Assembly: GCA_945859605.1 (NCBI GenBank)
Contig: OX243824.1
Span: 3,959,117 to 4,023,116 of the forward strand
DNA from: Lumbricus rubellus
Lineage: Eukaryota > Annelida > Clitellata > Crassiclitellata > Lumbricidae
Direction: 5' to 3'
Length of the DNA: 64,000 nt
Part shown: positions 53,216-63,975 of the stretch, one piece after another
How the letters are laid out: the number at the start of each line of letters is the position of its first letter
Numbering within the stretch: position 1 is the stretch's first letter
Notes under the pieces: generated by a model
The model's input: the letters and a program-made list of their open reading frames with translations, nothing else
Told to the model about the DNA's origin: nothing
Database searches by the model: none
Position numbers and translations under genes: made by a program

Positions 53216-53679
53216 GGCATTCAAGCCACGAGAACATGAGGACTGAGTTTTCAAAATCAGATCGTAAACAAATTATCTCGCTGCACGGCGCACCTTGATA
53301 CATAAAAACGTCGACATTTCTGAAACATATTTTTATGCTCCTTATTATTATAGGAAAGGGATAGCTCAATAGCTACAACAGCGGATTTCGCATGTGGAGA
53401 AGGAACTAGCGGAAATGCAGTGTAAAAGGAAGAGTAGGGTCTACATTATGATATTATTATGAATTATTTGTTTCGTTTAATTTTTCATATTTTTCCTGGC
53501 ATACCACAGGAAGATTAATAATTGTTTATTATCTATTGATTTTTATGAGGTGAGTAATATTTTGCAATTGATTTTTTATAAGAACTTGTTAAATCAAAAA
53601 GCATTTTAATTGCGAATGCAACTTAATTTTAATTCAAAAATGTACTTGCAATTGTTCTTCTTTTCGATACGTCATCGTA

Positions 53680-53809
53680 ATCAACATCGTCGTGATCATC
53701 GTAATCATCTTCATCTTCCTCATCCTCATAAATATCGTTATCATTATTGTTACTATTGTAGCCACCATAACCACCATCACAACCACCGCCACCGCCACCA
53801 TTGTCGTCG

Positions 53810-53875
<66 letters not shown>

Positions 53876-53934
53876 CCACCATCATCATCATCATCAAAAC
53901 TCTTAACATCATTGTCATCATCAACATCATCATA

Positions 53935-54002
<68 letters not shown>

Positions 54003-54035
54003 AATCATAATCATCATCATCATCATCATCATTGT
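53680..54035 (+). repeat. (CAT)n microsatellite
   Basis: Two long ATC runs separated by a mixed CAT/AAC segment. Confidence 0.97.
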
Positions 54036-54334
54036 TACTGGTTTGGCCAAAGCGGTGTAAAGCAACTGTTCATAAAAAGGTAGGCTACTATAATTTTGGC
54101 TTGCATCGTAAAGCTGATCATTGTGAAATGCTTGGATTTAGGTTATTCAAGTCGTTTCAAGGTTTTCGCGGACAGAACTTGATATTCCGAACAAATTTTG
54201 ACGCCTCCATAATTATTTCTTTACGTTTTAACTTTTAGAGACACCTTTATAACGTTAATTCACAAATTTATATTTAAGCTATTTTCCACAAACGTTAAGT
54301 GAACCGTTCATCCTGTTCACAAAGTCACAGCTCT

Positions 54335-55250
54335 TTTCGTCGTCGTCGGTGCCTTATTCGTTCCGAACTTTGGCGGCACAAAGGACGATTTGTTTCCATG
54401 TAGATCTCTGCTGTGCTGCTCGAATCGCCTGCTCCATTGTCATCCCGGTCCATTCTTTCACATCGTCGATCCACATCCTACGCGGTCTTCCACGTCTCCT
54501 CTTTCCCTCCGTTTCTCCCGTGATTATATCTTTCTCGAGACAGTTTTCCTTCCTCATGATGTGACCAAAGTAACTTAACTTCCTCCCTACCACCTCTCCC
54601 CACAGCCGTTCGCCACCCACCTCCTGCAGCACCTCCTCATTCCTTCTCTTAGCCGTCCACGGTATTCTTAATACTCTTCTGTAAGATGTCGTTTCGAAAG
54701 CCTTTATTCTTCTCACTTCACTCTTCCTGAATGTCCACGACTCCGCCCCATATGTTGCAATTGGCCATATTAGCGTCCTCAGCAGTCGCAGTTTAGTTGG
54801 TATGGTGATGCCTCTGTTCTTCCATACCGTACTCATGCCTGACAATACTCCCTTCGCCATTCCCAGTCTTGCTCTTATGTCCTCCTCACATCTTCCATCA
54901 ACAGTTATTTGGGCTCCTAGATACTGCATCTTATCTACCTGTTGCAACACAACACCATCTACATAAATTTCGATCTCACTGCCATCTGTAGTCATCACTT
55001 TCGTTTTTCCTTTGTTAAATATCAATCCATAGTTCTTCCCTGCATCCACCATCCTCTGTATCAGTTCCTGAAGCTCCTCCGATGATGTGGCAACCAACAC
55101 AATATCATCCGCATACCTGAGATTTGATACCTTTCTTCCTCCTATCTTGAAACCTCCCTTATAATGTTCCAGAGCCTCTCGCATTGCCATTTCCGCCACC
55201 AAGTTAAATAGGTAGGGGGATAGTACACACACCTTTAAATCGAGAGTTCT
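54335..55250 (-). mobile_element. 5'-truncated RTE-like non-LTR retrotransposon
   Basis: The minus strand encodes CVLSPYLFNLVAEMAM, the catalytic LRYADDIVLVATSSEEL, GLIFNKGKTKVMTT, YLGAQITVDGR, YGAESWTFRKSEV, LSYFGHIMRKENC and RRRGRPRRMWIDDVKEW, without a stop down to the TAA near 54351. The tail is (GAC)n. It is truncated just before CVLSP, and the residues before it (ILCKRTLDLK) are unrelated. The junction falls at TTTAAAGGTGT, that is, on an AAAGGTGT core (minus strand, 55229-55236). The RT frame is intact, so the copy is younger than the one at 1353-1835. Confidence 0.88.
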
Positions 55251-55389
55251 CTTGCATAGAATACTGTTGAATTTCTTCGCTTGACCAGAATATGTCAAAG
55301 CATTAAATACTAATAGTCACACTGAAATGAAACGTGATAATATTATTATCATGTATGTATGCATGCATGTATGCATGAGACACTTCCCT

Positions 55390-55680
55390 CTTGTTGGATC
55401 CCCGCCATTCGATCCATGCCTTTCCTTCCTGCTGTGGAAGTCCACAGGTGTCGCCAGTCTACGCGCATAAATGCTGCAAGCGACAGTCGTCCGCTGACCA
55501 GCGCTTGAGCGGCAGGCAGCGCTTGTTGGTCAACGCAGCGCTGTCAGCTGCAGCAGCCAAGCGCTGTCTTCTTCTTCTTCTCATCCACGGTTTTCGAGTT
55601 GGTCAGTGAGCGGAAACTCGGTTCGAGTTGTCGATTTAGAGTCGAGGGTTTGACCCGTTCCTGAGAAGGTGAAATGGAGA
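55390..55680. other. GC-richer block with repeated AGCGCT words
   Basis: AGCGCT occurs at least four times within about 70 bases (55500-55570). Short frames on both strands are unsupported. Source unknown. Confidence 0.3.
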
Positions 55681-55705
55681 CTGCGGTTCGGGTAAGCTAT
55701 CATGA

Positions 55706-55790
55706 TTCATTCATTTATTCATTCGTTATTAGAATTTATATAGCGCCACTTCAAGAAACTACTCAGAGGCGCTCCCAGCCCAGCCACGAA
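55706..55790 (-). repeat. (ATTC)n plus LINE 3' tail, minus strand
   Basis: 'cattcatttattcattcg' then 'gaatttatatagcgccactt' and 'ctactcagaggcgctccc'. Confidence 0.82.
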
Positions 55791-56237
55791 CAAAGAAAAA
55801 AGATTTAAGGGACTTGAGAAATAAAGATTGACTGGTCAGGTGGAGGAGATGGGGGTTTGGGGGAGGTCATTATAACCTGTGGTAATGTTTGTCTCGAAAA
55901 CTTTCGCTCGAATGTGCGAATGTATGCTTGCACGTATATTATTTTATGGCTGGTGTGTTACTGTTGTATCAATGCTCGCACGTTTTTATGCATGCGTAGC
56001 CTATTATATGTGTCGGCCTTTATTTGGGTCGAAACCAATTGCTCCGGCCTATCAATTTTTTTTATCTGTGTGAGCGTTGACATTTGTGGAGCCTCGTGTT
56101 GAAGCGTCGTGCTTTCTGAGTCGCTAGGCCATATGTCTAGAATAGTCTCCTGTTACAGATGGTCTACGCCTTTTACTCACGGGTTGATTTTTATTGGTGT
56201 TTTGCAGGGTCATTGATACTTTTTTTTGTATCACTGT

Positions 56238-56312
56238 GGTTGGACTGGAGCGCCTCTGAGCGAGATTCTTGTAGGGGCGCTCTATAAATTCTTGAAATGA
56301 ACCCATGAATGT
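56238..56312 (+). repeat. LINE 3' tail
   Basis: 'ggactggagcgcctctgag' and 'ggggcgctctataaattctt' followed by a degenerate GAAT end. Confidence 0.75.
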
Positions 56313-56797
56313 TTTATTTTTGATATCGTTAGCATTTGCGGTTGTTGAAACTTTGTGGGTTTTTTTTCGTTCAAATGTCCCCTTTCGTCCAATCACGAAA
56401 ACAAACTAGTATCCTAACATTGCTGTAGTTTCTAGACACTCTAGAGAGCGACGTGTTTGTTGACAATATAAATCAGCTGATTTATATTGCCAAAAATACC
56501 AGATGCATGACGGGAAAGTTAAACCTACACGAAAAATATGGAAAACATCGCATATATATGATTTAACATTGCGCGAAAAATAACTACGAAATGAGAAATA
56601 ACAAAGGAAAACGATCATTCAACGCTTCGGCCGATTCATTAAGACAGAATTCGTTAGTTTGGGTGTTTCGTCTACAATTAAAAAAAAAATTCTAGACATT
56701 ATTTCGACACCTTTTAATAATTTGCTCGCGCCTTTTAAGTTGTCAGTGAATAATGTGAAAAACGCATTTCGTCCACATTGTGTTAATATTGCTTTAA

Positions 56798-57784
56798 CCC
56801 TCAGGCTACCAAGCATTTTTTGTAACACTGACTACCAAGGGGGGGGGGGTGGTTACCACCCCCCTGGATTTTGGGTTTGGTTTGAGATATCATAACTTGT
56901 AATACACCTATGGATTCAGCATTCATTTCTGCACAAAATGGTATATATAGGTTTAAAATATATGAAAGCACCCCGAAGTTATGAATTTTTTTCCGTAGGC
57001 ACCCGTCGATTTCACAAAATGCATACTTTCGCATAAGCAAAATATTAGATTCTGTGTGTTGTTAACATAATTTATTTATTTACAAATAGTTTACATATAA
57101 TAAAGTCCAATATCCAACTATAAAAACTAGTAATAAGTTAGTTTTTATTACAATAAAAAGAAAAAAACATGTATTAGCTGCTGAAAAACCTTTACGCAGA
57201 CTTATCGGTTTGCGTTGTAAAAAAAACCCAACATTTTCACACATTTAAATTTATTTTGAGCACTTCCACTGTCTTCCAGTCAACAAATGTCACATTAATT
57301 GGTATCAAAAAATTGCCCTGAGTGCCCTCTATAGAATGACATAATTTATTTCTCTTAAAAAATAAAATATCAATAATTTTTAATAGAAAAAACATGAAAA
57401 TGCTATGAAAATAAAACACCTTTATTTATATTTTAATTTATTTTGAGCACTTCCGGTTGTCCAAAGACAACTCACTGAGCATGGAAATGTAGCCCCACAT
57501 TCCCTCTACAGAATGGTGTAATTGGTGTCTCTTCATGTCAAAGGACGGATAAGATACGGCCGATAATCTAAGGGGGGGGTGGTATCCACCCCCCCTGGTG
57601 CCTCGGGTATATCGGGTATAACTTTTGAATGGTATGGTATATCATCACACAATTTAGCTCAAAATGTGTGCAAATGAATCCTCTACAGCTACTTAAAACG
57701 TAAAATTTTTATTCCTAACGAAAAAAGTTTGATTTGGGAAAAACCTAGGGGGGGTGGATACCACCCCCTCTGGTAGCCCGAGGG
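56798..57784 (-). mobile_element. TTAA-type MITE, family F1, copy 4
   Basis: About 987 bases, minus orientation, TTAA on both sides (56794-56797 and 57785-57788). Ends are CCCTCAGGCTACCA and TGGTAGCCCGAGGG. Three G/C hairpins present. Confidence 0.92.
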
Positions 57785-57789
57785 TTAAG

Positions 57790-57976
57790 CAGTGAAATTG
57801 AGAGGCAGACAGGTAGACAGAAAGACAGACAGACATTCATACATAGACAGACAGACAGACAGATAGAAAGAAACATAAACAGAGACAGTTGCACAGACAG
57901 TAACAGAGACAGACAGACAGATATAGGTACAGAAACATAGACAGACGCAGAGAAAGTGGCAGATAGACAGACATAC

Positions 57977-58007
<31 letters not shown>

Positions 58008-58035
58008 TAGATAGATAGACAGAATAGACTCCAAA
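57790..58035 (+). repeat. (CAGA)n/(GATA) microsatellite
   Basis: Imperfect CAGA repeat starting a few bases after the MITE's TTAA. Confidence 0.93.
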
Positions 58036-58324
58036 GACTCAAAACGAGACAACCAATTCCACTACTTCCGGTCCCTGAGCGCTTCCGACCTCTTCCGCTT
58101 CCGGTCTGACGTCACAACCGCTCTAATCGCTCGGCTTTATCGTGACGTGCCTCGTTCTGGCCAAACAAATTTCGTTTTAGTCGTACTGAAACCTAGCGTT
58201 GATTTCAGGAGAGATCCCGGATGTGCCTCTAAAACACTGAGCGAATGGAATTGCTGTCATAATAGTCATTCTTATTTACTGGTATCAATCATGCATTCGT
58301 TCATTCATGAATATCTACATCACC

Positions 58325-58560
58325 TGTTGTGTTGCTTGACTCGGGTTCAACTGAATAATAAGATAGCCCTTCCCACTTCTGGCTTGGCCGAACCAGGAGT
58401 GATCCAGCACCTAAGCCTCTAGTGTTAAGTTACCGAACCAACTGCAGTAAAGTCGACCTGCGTGTCGTGCTATAGTGGGCCGTATTTCGTATGACCTGTA
58501 CCTGTAATCATTCTGCGGTTTGTCAGATTGAGTCATTGAACGAAGATTATGACCTCTACA
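58325..58560 (+). mobile_element. SINE family 2 body without tRNA head
   Basis: 'ttgcttgactcgggttcaac', 'cacttctggcttggccgaac', 'cctgcgtgtcgtgctat', 'acctgtacctgtaatcattc' match the minus strand of 10325-10570 in order. Confidence 0.8.
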
Positions 58561-58869
58561 TGTACTTCGAGCCGACACCGTAAAAATGTCGTTAAGCTTC
58601 AATTTAAGGATGCGACGCACAGAAAATTAATATGTAGGGCTAAATATCCAAACATTCGGGTGTCCAAGAACAACCTCATTAGTAATTTTTTAGATTTAAC
58701 GACATCTTGACTTTCTTGAGGTTGCAAAGTACAACGACGCTACATTGAAAAGTTTCTACCACACACGCAGAAGGAATATAACTTTTATTACGTACAATGT
58801 ATATATACCTTATAATAAATAACAATTAAGGGTGTTTACCTGCCTTTATTATTTGTCACATACATTTTA

Positions 58870-59240
58870 AAAAAGTATGTGATTAATTCATAATAATACA
58901 AGTAATAGAATCGTCAAACTGATAGATATATTATAACCGCACAACTAATCATATCCTACGAGTGCCCGTCCAAATCCTTGGTAAAAGAGAGCCTTAATTT
59001 CTTAAATCATTTTTTTTATGAATCAGATTTCTTAAACAGAGCTACGCACGTAGAATTGTTTCGTCGCTCGAGGCAGCACTGTACAGAGAGGTGACGTCAA
59101 TAGCTAACTCGGCTAAGTGGTGTATACCCAAACATTGAATATGGTTACTGATGATACTGAGCGTTGTTTTGACCAGTGGTTTAAAAACAAGACGCTAGGT
59201 GTCGCTAATGATTGATACGCGAGAAAAGTTGACGCTCATC
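58870..59240. other. no recognisable feature
   Basis: AT-rich, no repeat or exon assigned. Confidence 0.4.
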
Positions 59241-59250
59241 TATCTTTGAT

Positions 59251-59457
59251 GGTTCTTGTTTTTTAATTCACCCCAGGTTCTAAGTTGGCGGGAATTTATC
59301 GCGTGAGGGTCGGTTAGGACTCAGGTTAGGCGTCGTGAGGGTCGGTTAGGGTATAGTTTTAGGGTTAGTGCAGTCATTCTGACAGGTGCACATACTCAAC
59401 GCATAGAACCGACATGGAAAGCATGATTGGGGGTGAATTAAAAAAAAAACAAGTACC
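59251..59457. mobile_element. small MITE with telomere-like core
   Basis: Ends GGTTCTTGTTTTTTAATTCA and, inverted, GGTACTTGTTTTTTTTTTAA, both leading to CACCCC. Flanks CTTTGAT and TTTTGAT are a likely 6-7-bp target duplication. The middle has GTGAGGGTCGGTTAGG twice and TTAGGGTTAG. 207 bases, non-coding. Confidence 0.75.
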
Positions 59458-59843
59458 TTTTGATTAGTCATCATAATTATTATTATGTAAACGCAGATTT
59501 TTTGAGGAAAAAGCTAATGACGCCAATAAGGCACAAAAATTGAGATGGAGCGTTTGGGGAATTGTAGCAGCAGCTGTTGAAGTGTCACAACATGAATAGG
59601 CTTATGAAGTTTCGACTTCAAACTGCCGAATAGGTAAGCTTATACCTCTCAGAATCGCAAGAACCAGGAAGCACACAAATTACAAAAGCAGGGGTCTAGA
59701 ATTATGAAGATAAAATGCATAGTAGAGGACACTAGTGACAAAAGACAATGACGGTGGGGGGGTACCTAGATCAATTTTGCTGTTGGGGGTCGTCGCAATT
59801 TTCGAAATGTTACCAACGGGTCGCCGCGCTGAAACGGTCTTAA

Positions 59844-60499
59844 CACTTGAGTGCCCAAGGTATTTTTTGGTACACGAAGGCCCAAGGGGGGGGGGTCCGC
59901 GCGGACCCCAGCGTTTTCATGCTAATTTATTGAGAAGGGATTGGAATATCGCTACAGAATTCAGTTCCATATAATCCCAAATGAATTTGCAATCGATTGG
60001 TGTATCTTAAAGCACAATAGCACCACCTGGTGCAAAGTAATAGTGTAAAATCTCGTGATACACATTTTATGCTTGCTTGCGTTATTTACCGAAGGAAGCA
60101 TATACGTCCGGCGCGGACCCCAGCGGGTTCATGTTAATATCTTGAGAAGGGGTTGGAATATCGTTTCAGAATTTAGTTATATGTACTCCCAAATGAATTT
60201 GCAATCGATTGATATATATTATATCACAATAGCACCACCTGGTGTAAAATAATAGTTATTGATCAGTAACCTTATACGCATGCATGACTAATAGCCGTAA
60301 ATCTTGCGGTACCCTTAGTATACGCTGTGATTGTGGGGTACAGGGTTGGACAATACTCACTCAAAATATACCATTCTATGCCCAAATGGTTGGTCTAGGA
60401 ATACCTAAAAGCATTTTTGCACATCCATAGCCTTTAAAAAGTTATCCGGGAAAAACAGGCCTGGGGTCCGGTCGGACCCCCCCCTTGGGCACTCGAGGG
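59844..60499 (+). mobile_element. TTAA-type MITE, family F2, copy 2
   Basis: About 656 bases, TTAA on both sides (59840-59843 and 60500-60503), same ends and hairpins as 26073-26574. Longer because a segment starting 'gcggaccccagcg' is present twice (near 59902 and 60113). Confidence 0.9.
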
Positions 60500-60914
60500 T
60501 TAATTACACAAAGTTCGCAGAGGTACATGACTGTGTAACACGCAGGCGGGCAGACAATTATTATGAGCAGGACCTTGTGTTTAATAATCTAATTCGAACT
60601 TATAAATGCCAACCGTAGGCCTACGGATGCATCAAAATATGCAACACAAATCAAATAAATTTAATATCTAGAGTTAAATTTTCAAATATTATGGTGTCCA
60701 ATAAAAACCTCTTATATATCAATTCGTCTTTTAGTTTGTAATTACCTTTTGTCGTTCCAGAACACTACTGTAAGTAGGCCTAAGTGCTGAATGCAATACT
60801 CATCGTTACACGAACGCCTTCTGAATATTTTATACTAATTAGAAAACATAAATTTCGGGTGTCTAACAACGCTTACTTGTTGCATTTTATTGAATGATCG
60901 AATTGATGTGAATG

Positions 60915-61168
60915 CATCATCCATTCATTCATTCATTCATTCATTCATTCATTATTATACGAGTGATGCCAGTCAAAAGTTCGTGCAAACGAGTGTCTTC
61001 AATCAGTTTGCTGCAAAGCCGGTTCTTTTAGATGTTCTATATTGTGTTTTACTAGCTATAATAACGCTGCAACCTATACGGATTAAAATCATGAATTTAT
61101 TTATTTATTGAGAATTTGATATAGCGCTATATAAAAGTTTCTACTCAGCAGCGCTCCCAGTCCATAGT
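60915..61168 (-). repeat. (ATTC)n and LINE 3' tail, minus strand
   Basis: (ATTC)n at 60919-60952 and, after about 150 bases, 'gatatagcgctatataaaag' with 'gcagcgctcccagtcc'. Confidence 0.6.
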
Positions 61169-61740
61169 AAGTTCAGATTAAATTATGAATAGTAAGGTTA
61201 GATTAAAATTAGGAATAGTAAGGTTAGATTATTGATGAAGAATAGAAAGGTGGATTAAGTGAGGAATATTAAGTTGAGCGGTAGTGAGAAATAGCAATGA
61301 ATATTAAGACATGAGCAAGAAAGGAATAGTAAAGTGAGAGGAAGTGTGGAATAGCATAAGGTGAGAGCAGGAGCGGATACAGAAACTTTGGACTGGGTGG
61401 GGCCAAAAATTCTTGGCCTTGCGTGTGAAGAAGAAATTTTCCTAATTTTTTGTCTTCTGCTCAAAATTTCGGGAAAAGTATACCATCTTGTGTTCTAAAT
61501 GGGGGGTGGCATGGCCGGATTGCCCGCCCCCCTGGATCCGCCCTTGGGTGAGAGGAATAACCACGATGCGTGGGCAGAGAAAGAACGTAGAACGAAGCGT
61601 GGAAAATCTGTCTCGTGTCCGTTGCTATGGCCATTGTGCGAATGACGACCGACCTATGGAAACGGTTGTCAGAGGCGACCGGTGGTTGCCATGGTGATCT
61701 ATCAATGGTTGGCTGTGCACAGACTTCTCTTTATGACCCT
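61168..61740. other. degenerate GAATAGTAAG repeats, no gene
   Basis: 61175-61350 repeats 'gaatagtaaggttagatta' loosely. 61370-61740 is mixed sequence without an assignable feature. Confidence 0.4.
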
Positions 61741-61839
61741 GTCTAGTTGCCCCGTAATGCCCCATTCCGACTCTCTCCGCTTTTCTTGTCACGCATACAG
61801 TATACCGCTATCTACTACATGTATGACCTCGTAGATATG

Positions 61840-62090
61840 TGTGCCTGCCCGTCTGTGTGTCCGTGTGTCTGTCTGCCTGTGTGTGCCTGTTTGTATGGCT
61901 GCTTGCTTACGTGTCTTCTATTTACAGGGGTGCCGAATTTATGTGGGTATTATTGTTTGTCTGTCTACGTATATGCCTCCAGATTTCTGTGTGTTCACAA
62001 ACCTCTCTGAACGCGAGCGCCTGCCTGTGTGTGTTTGTGTGTCTGTATCTGTGTCTGTATCTGTCTTTTCTCTGCATTTGTATGTCTGAC
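61840..62090 (+). repeat. degenerate (TCTG)/(TGTG) tract
   Basis: Imperfect TGTCTG repeat interrupted by about 100 bases of unique sequence. Confidence 0.75.
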
Positions 62091-62149
62091 TTCATGCCTG
62101 TAGTATTTATGTGTGTATGCATGCGTACAATGTCTGTTTGGTCGTACTG

Positions 62150-62225
62150 GAGTCGGGAGCGCCTCTGAGTAGTTTCCTTGAAGAGGCGCTATATAAATGC
62201 TTGAATGAATGAATGAATAAATGTC
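62150..62225 (+). repeat. LINE 3' tail with (GAAT)n
   Basis: GGGAGCGCCTCTGAGTAG, GAAGAGGCGCTATATAAATG and (GAAT)4, nearly identical to 28518-28580. Confidence 0.88.
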
Positions 62226-63140
62226 GTACATGCATGCGTAGGCTACATTTACTTTTGTATGCGTGTACAGTGTATGTCCTTTTGTCTTTTTCGTCCATCC
62301 GCCAGTCGAATAAACATTTTCAAATCTCCTATAGGCATTCTGTCTGATGTAATATAGGTTACAGTAACTGTATTCAGCTGTTATAATTATACGCGCTCGT
62401 AGATAATTAGGTGTACATGTATCTTGTAAACTAAGAAGTTTGCCACTGTCCATTATAATTATTATTATTATAAATGCCTTGCAATCTTCAATCCACATAA
62501 TTTTGACCTTTCAAGCGAAGACTATAAATAATTAGACACCCTAATGTGTAGCCATAGTCTTACATAAGAAAGCTAAAAAAACTTTCTCTTTATATCAGCT
62601 TCAACAAATAAAACAATCTTATTTATCACGTAGCCGGTAACCAACTGCATGCGGTGTGACAAGCAGAAAAGTCAGAAAATAGCGATTAGTTATTATAGTG
62701 GGAATGGCCAAACCTATAATTAGGAAAGTCTTGTTGTGGAAAGGCTCAGATAATTTCTGGCCGCTCAACGTCTGCCGAAATATTCAGCGAGTTCGCTGAA
62801 ATGCGGCACGATTCCGATGTATAAATTAAGGTCGCGACAATTGGTCGGTGTTTGGCCAGTTTATGTGACTTTCAGAGCGCCGACAGAAAGTCGCAAGTAG
62901 TGGGGCTGGATGCCTGGTAGGAAATTCTATTTGAGGTGCAGCTGAGATACTTTCTGGCCGCGCAAAATCGATGTCAGAAGCAAGGGGATTTTTCTACGTT
63001 CCCGCAGACCTTAGTCGCTATTATTAAGCTTCGTTCTTTCGGCACTTTCAGCTTCACGTTTTCGGCTCTTGCAATATGAGCACTTTCATAGAGAATGTTC
63101 TAGTTGTGTCCCTGGGATGGAGGAAGGGTTTAAGACTTCA
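62225..63140. other. no recognisable gene
   Basis: Mixed composition, somewhat GC-richer over 62740-62960. An inverted core variant ACACCCTA is near 62536. No exon or repeat assigned. Confidence 0.35.
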
Positions 63141-63149
63141 CCCCCTGAA

Positions 63150-63390
63150 ATTAAGACCCTATATTGATCTCATCTTAGAGAGGTACTACATATTAAATTT
63201 ATCCTTAAAAATTCGCCATGTAAATCTCCTCTTAAAGAGGTGCTGCACAAAACTCCTCTAAAGGAGGTGTCTTAAAAATGTATTTTTAAAGAGGCGTTAT
63301 CTAACTTTCCTTAGAGGTTAAATATAAGTTGCCTCTTAAAGAGGCGCTATATAAATCTCCTCTTAAAGAGGCGCTATATAAATTTGCTCT
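63150..63390 (+). repeat. tandem CTCTTAAAGAGGCGCTATAT units
   Basis: About six units of 33-40 bases, degenerate to the left and nearly identical at the right end, each with the palindrome CTCTTAAAGAG and then GCGCTATATAAAT. The GCGCTATATAAAT part equals the LINE tail end. Confidence 0.85.
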
Positions 63391-63569
63391 GTACCCACAA
63401 CCCCATCGCTATGCAGGACCTGTTGTCGTTCAGCTGATCGGCTTCAGGTCCGTTCGAGGGACCGCCGATCAGGTGGACGTTGGGTCCTTCTCTCTCTCCG
63501 TCTCGTAAATTGATTAGAGTTGGACGATCAGTCGTCGTGCCACTCAGTCATCAGTTGCAGCGGAAGATG

Positions 63570-63665
63570 GGAAAGGGGAGGGAATGGAGGGGAGGGGAGG
63601 GGAGGGAGGGGAGGGAGGGGAGGGAGGGGAGGGAGGGGAGGGAAGGGAGGGGAGGGAAGGGTATG
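63570..63665 (+). repeat. GGGAGGGGA purine minisatellite
   Basis: About ten GGGAGGGGAG-like units on the plus strand, with many runs of three or more G, so four-stranded G structures are possible. Confidence 0.93.
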
Positions 63666-63771
63666 GGGTGGGGTGGGGGACGAAATGCCAATGATTATTC
63701 ACCCGTTGACAGTCGAGATTTTAATATTGCCTATATATACTCTGAAAAATGGGCATTCGTAAAGTAGAACT

Positions 63772-63975
63772 ACGTTTGTCTGTCTGTCTGTCTGTCTTTC
63801 TATCTATCTGTTTGTATGTCTGTTTATGTGTTTCTTCAAGTTCTTCTTGTCTGTCTGTCTGTCTGCCTGTATGTTTGCATGTGTGTCTGCCTGTCGGTTT
63901 ATGTTTTTTCTCCAGTTCTTTTCCGTGCGTCTGTCTGTCTTAACGTCTGTATCTGTCCGCATATGTTTCTCTCAG
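63772..63975 (+). repeat. (TCTG)n microsatellite
   Basis: Imperfect TCTG/TGTT repeat near the window end. Confidence 0.9.

Larger units (their letters stand above)
58656..60862 (+). repeat. GGGTGTC-type core variants (right cluster)
   Basis: TCGGGTGTCCAAGAACAACCTC (58656, 22 bases split as TCGGGTGTCC and AAGAACAACCTC), AAGGGTGTTTACC (58827), TATGGTGTCCAATAAAAACC (60691) and TCGGGTGTCTAACAACG (60855). Diverged relatives of the core; two share an AACCTC suffix. Confidence 0.45.

Noticed and set aside
59330..59375. Interstitial telomere
   Set aside because: Only a few imperfect GGTTAGG units inside a MITE, not a tandem TTAGGG array.
816..62543. The AAAGGTGT core as a splice donor (AAG|GTGT)
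   Set aside because: Sites are not preceded by open coding sequence, and in the one real gene the core lies inside an intron in antisense orientation.
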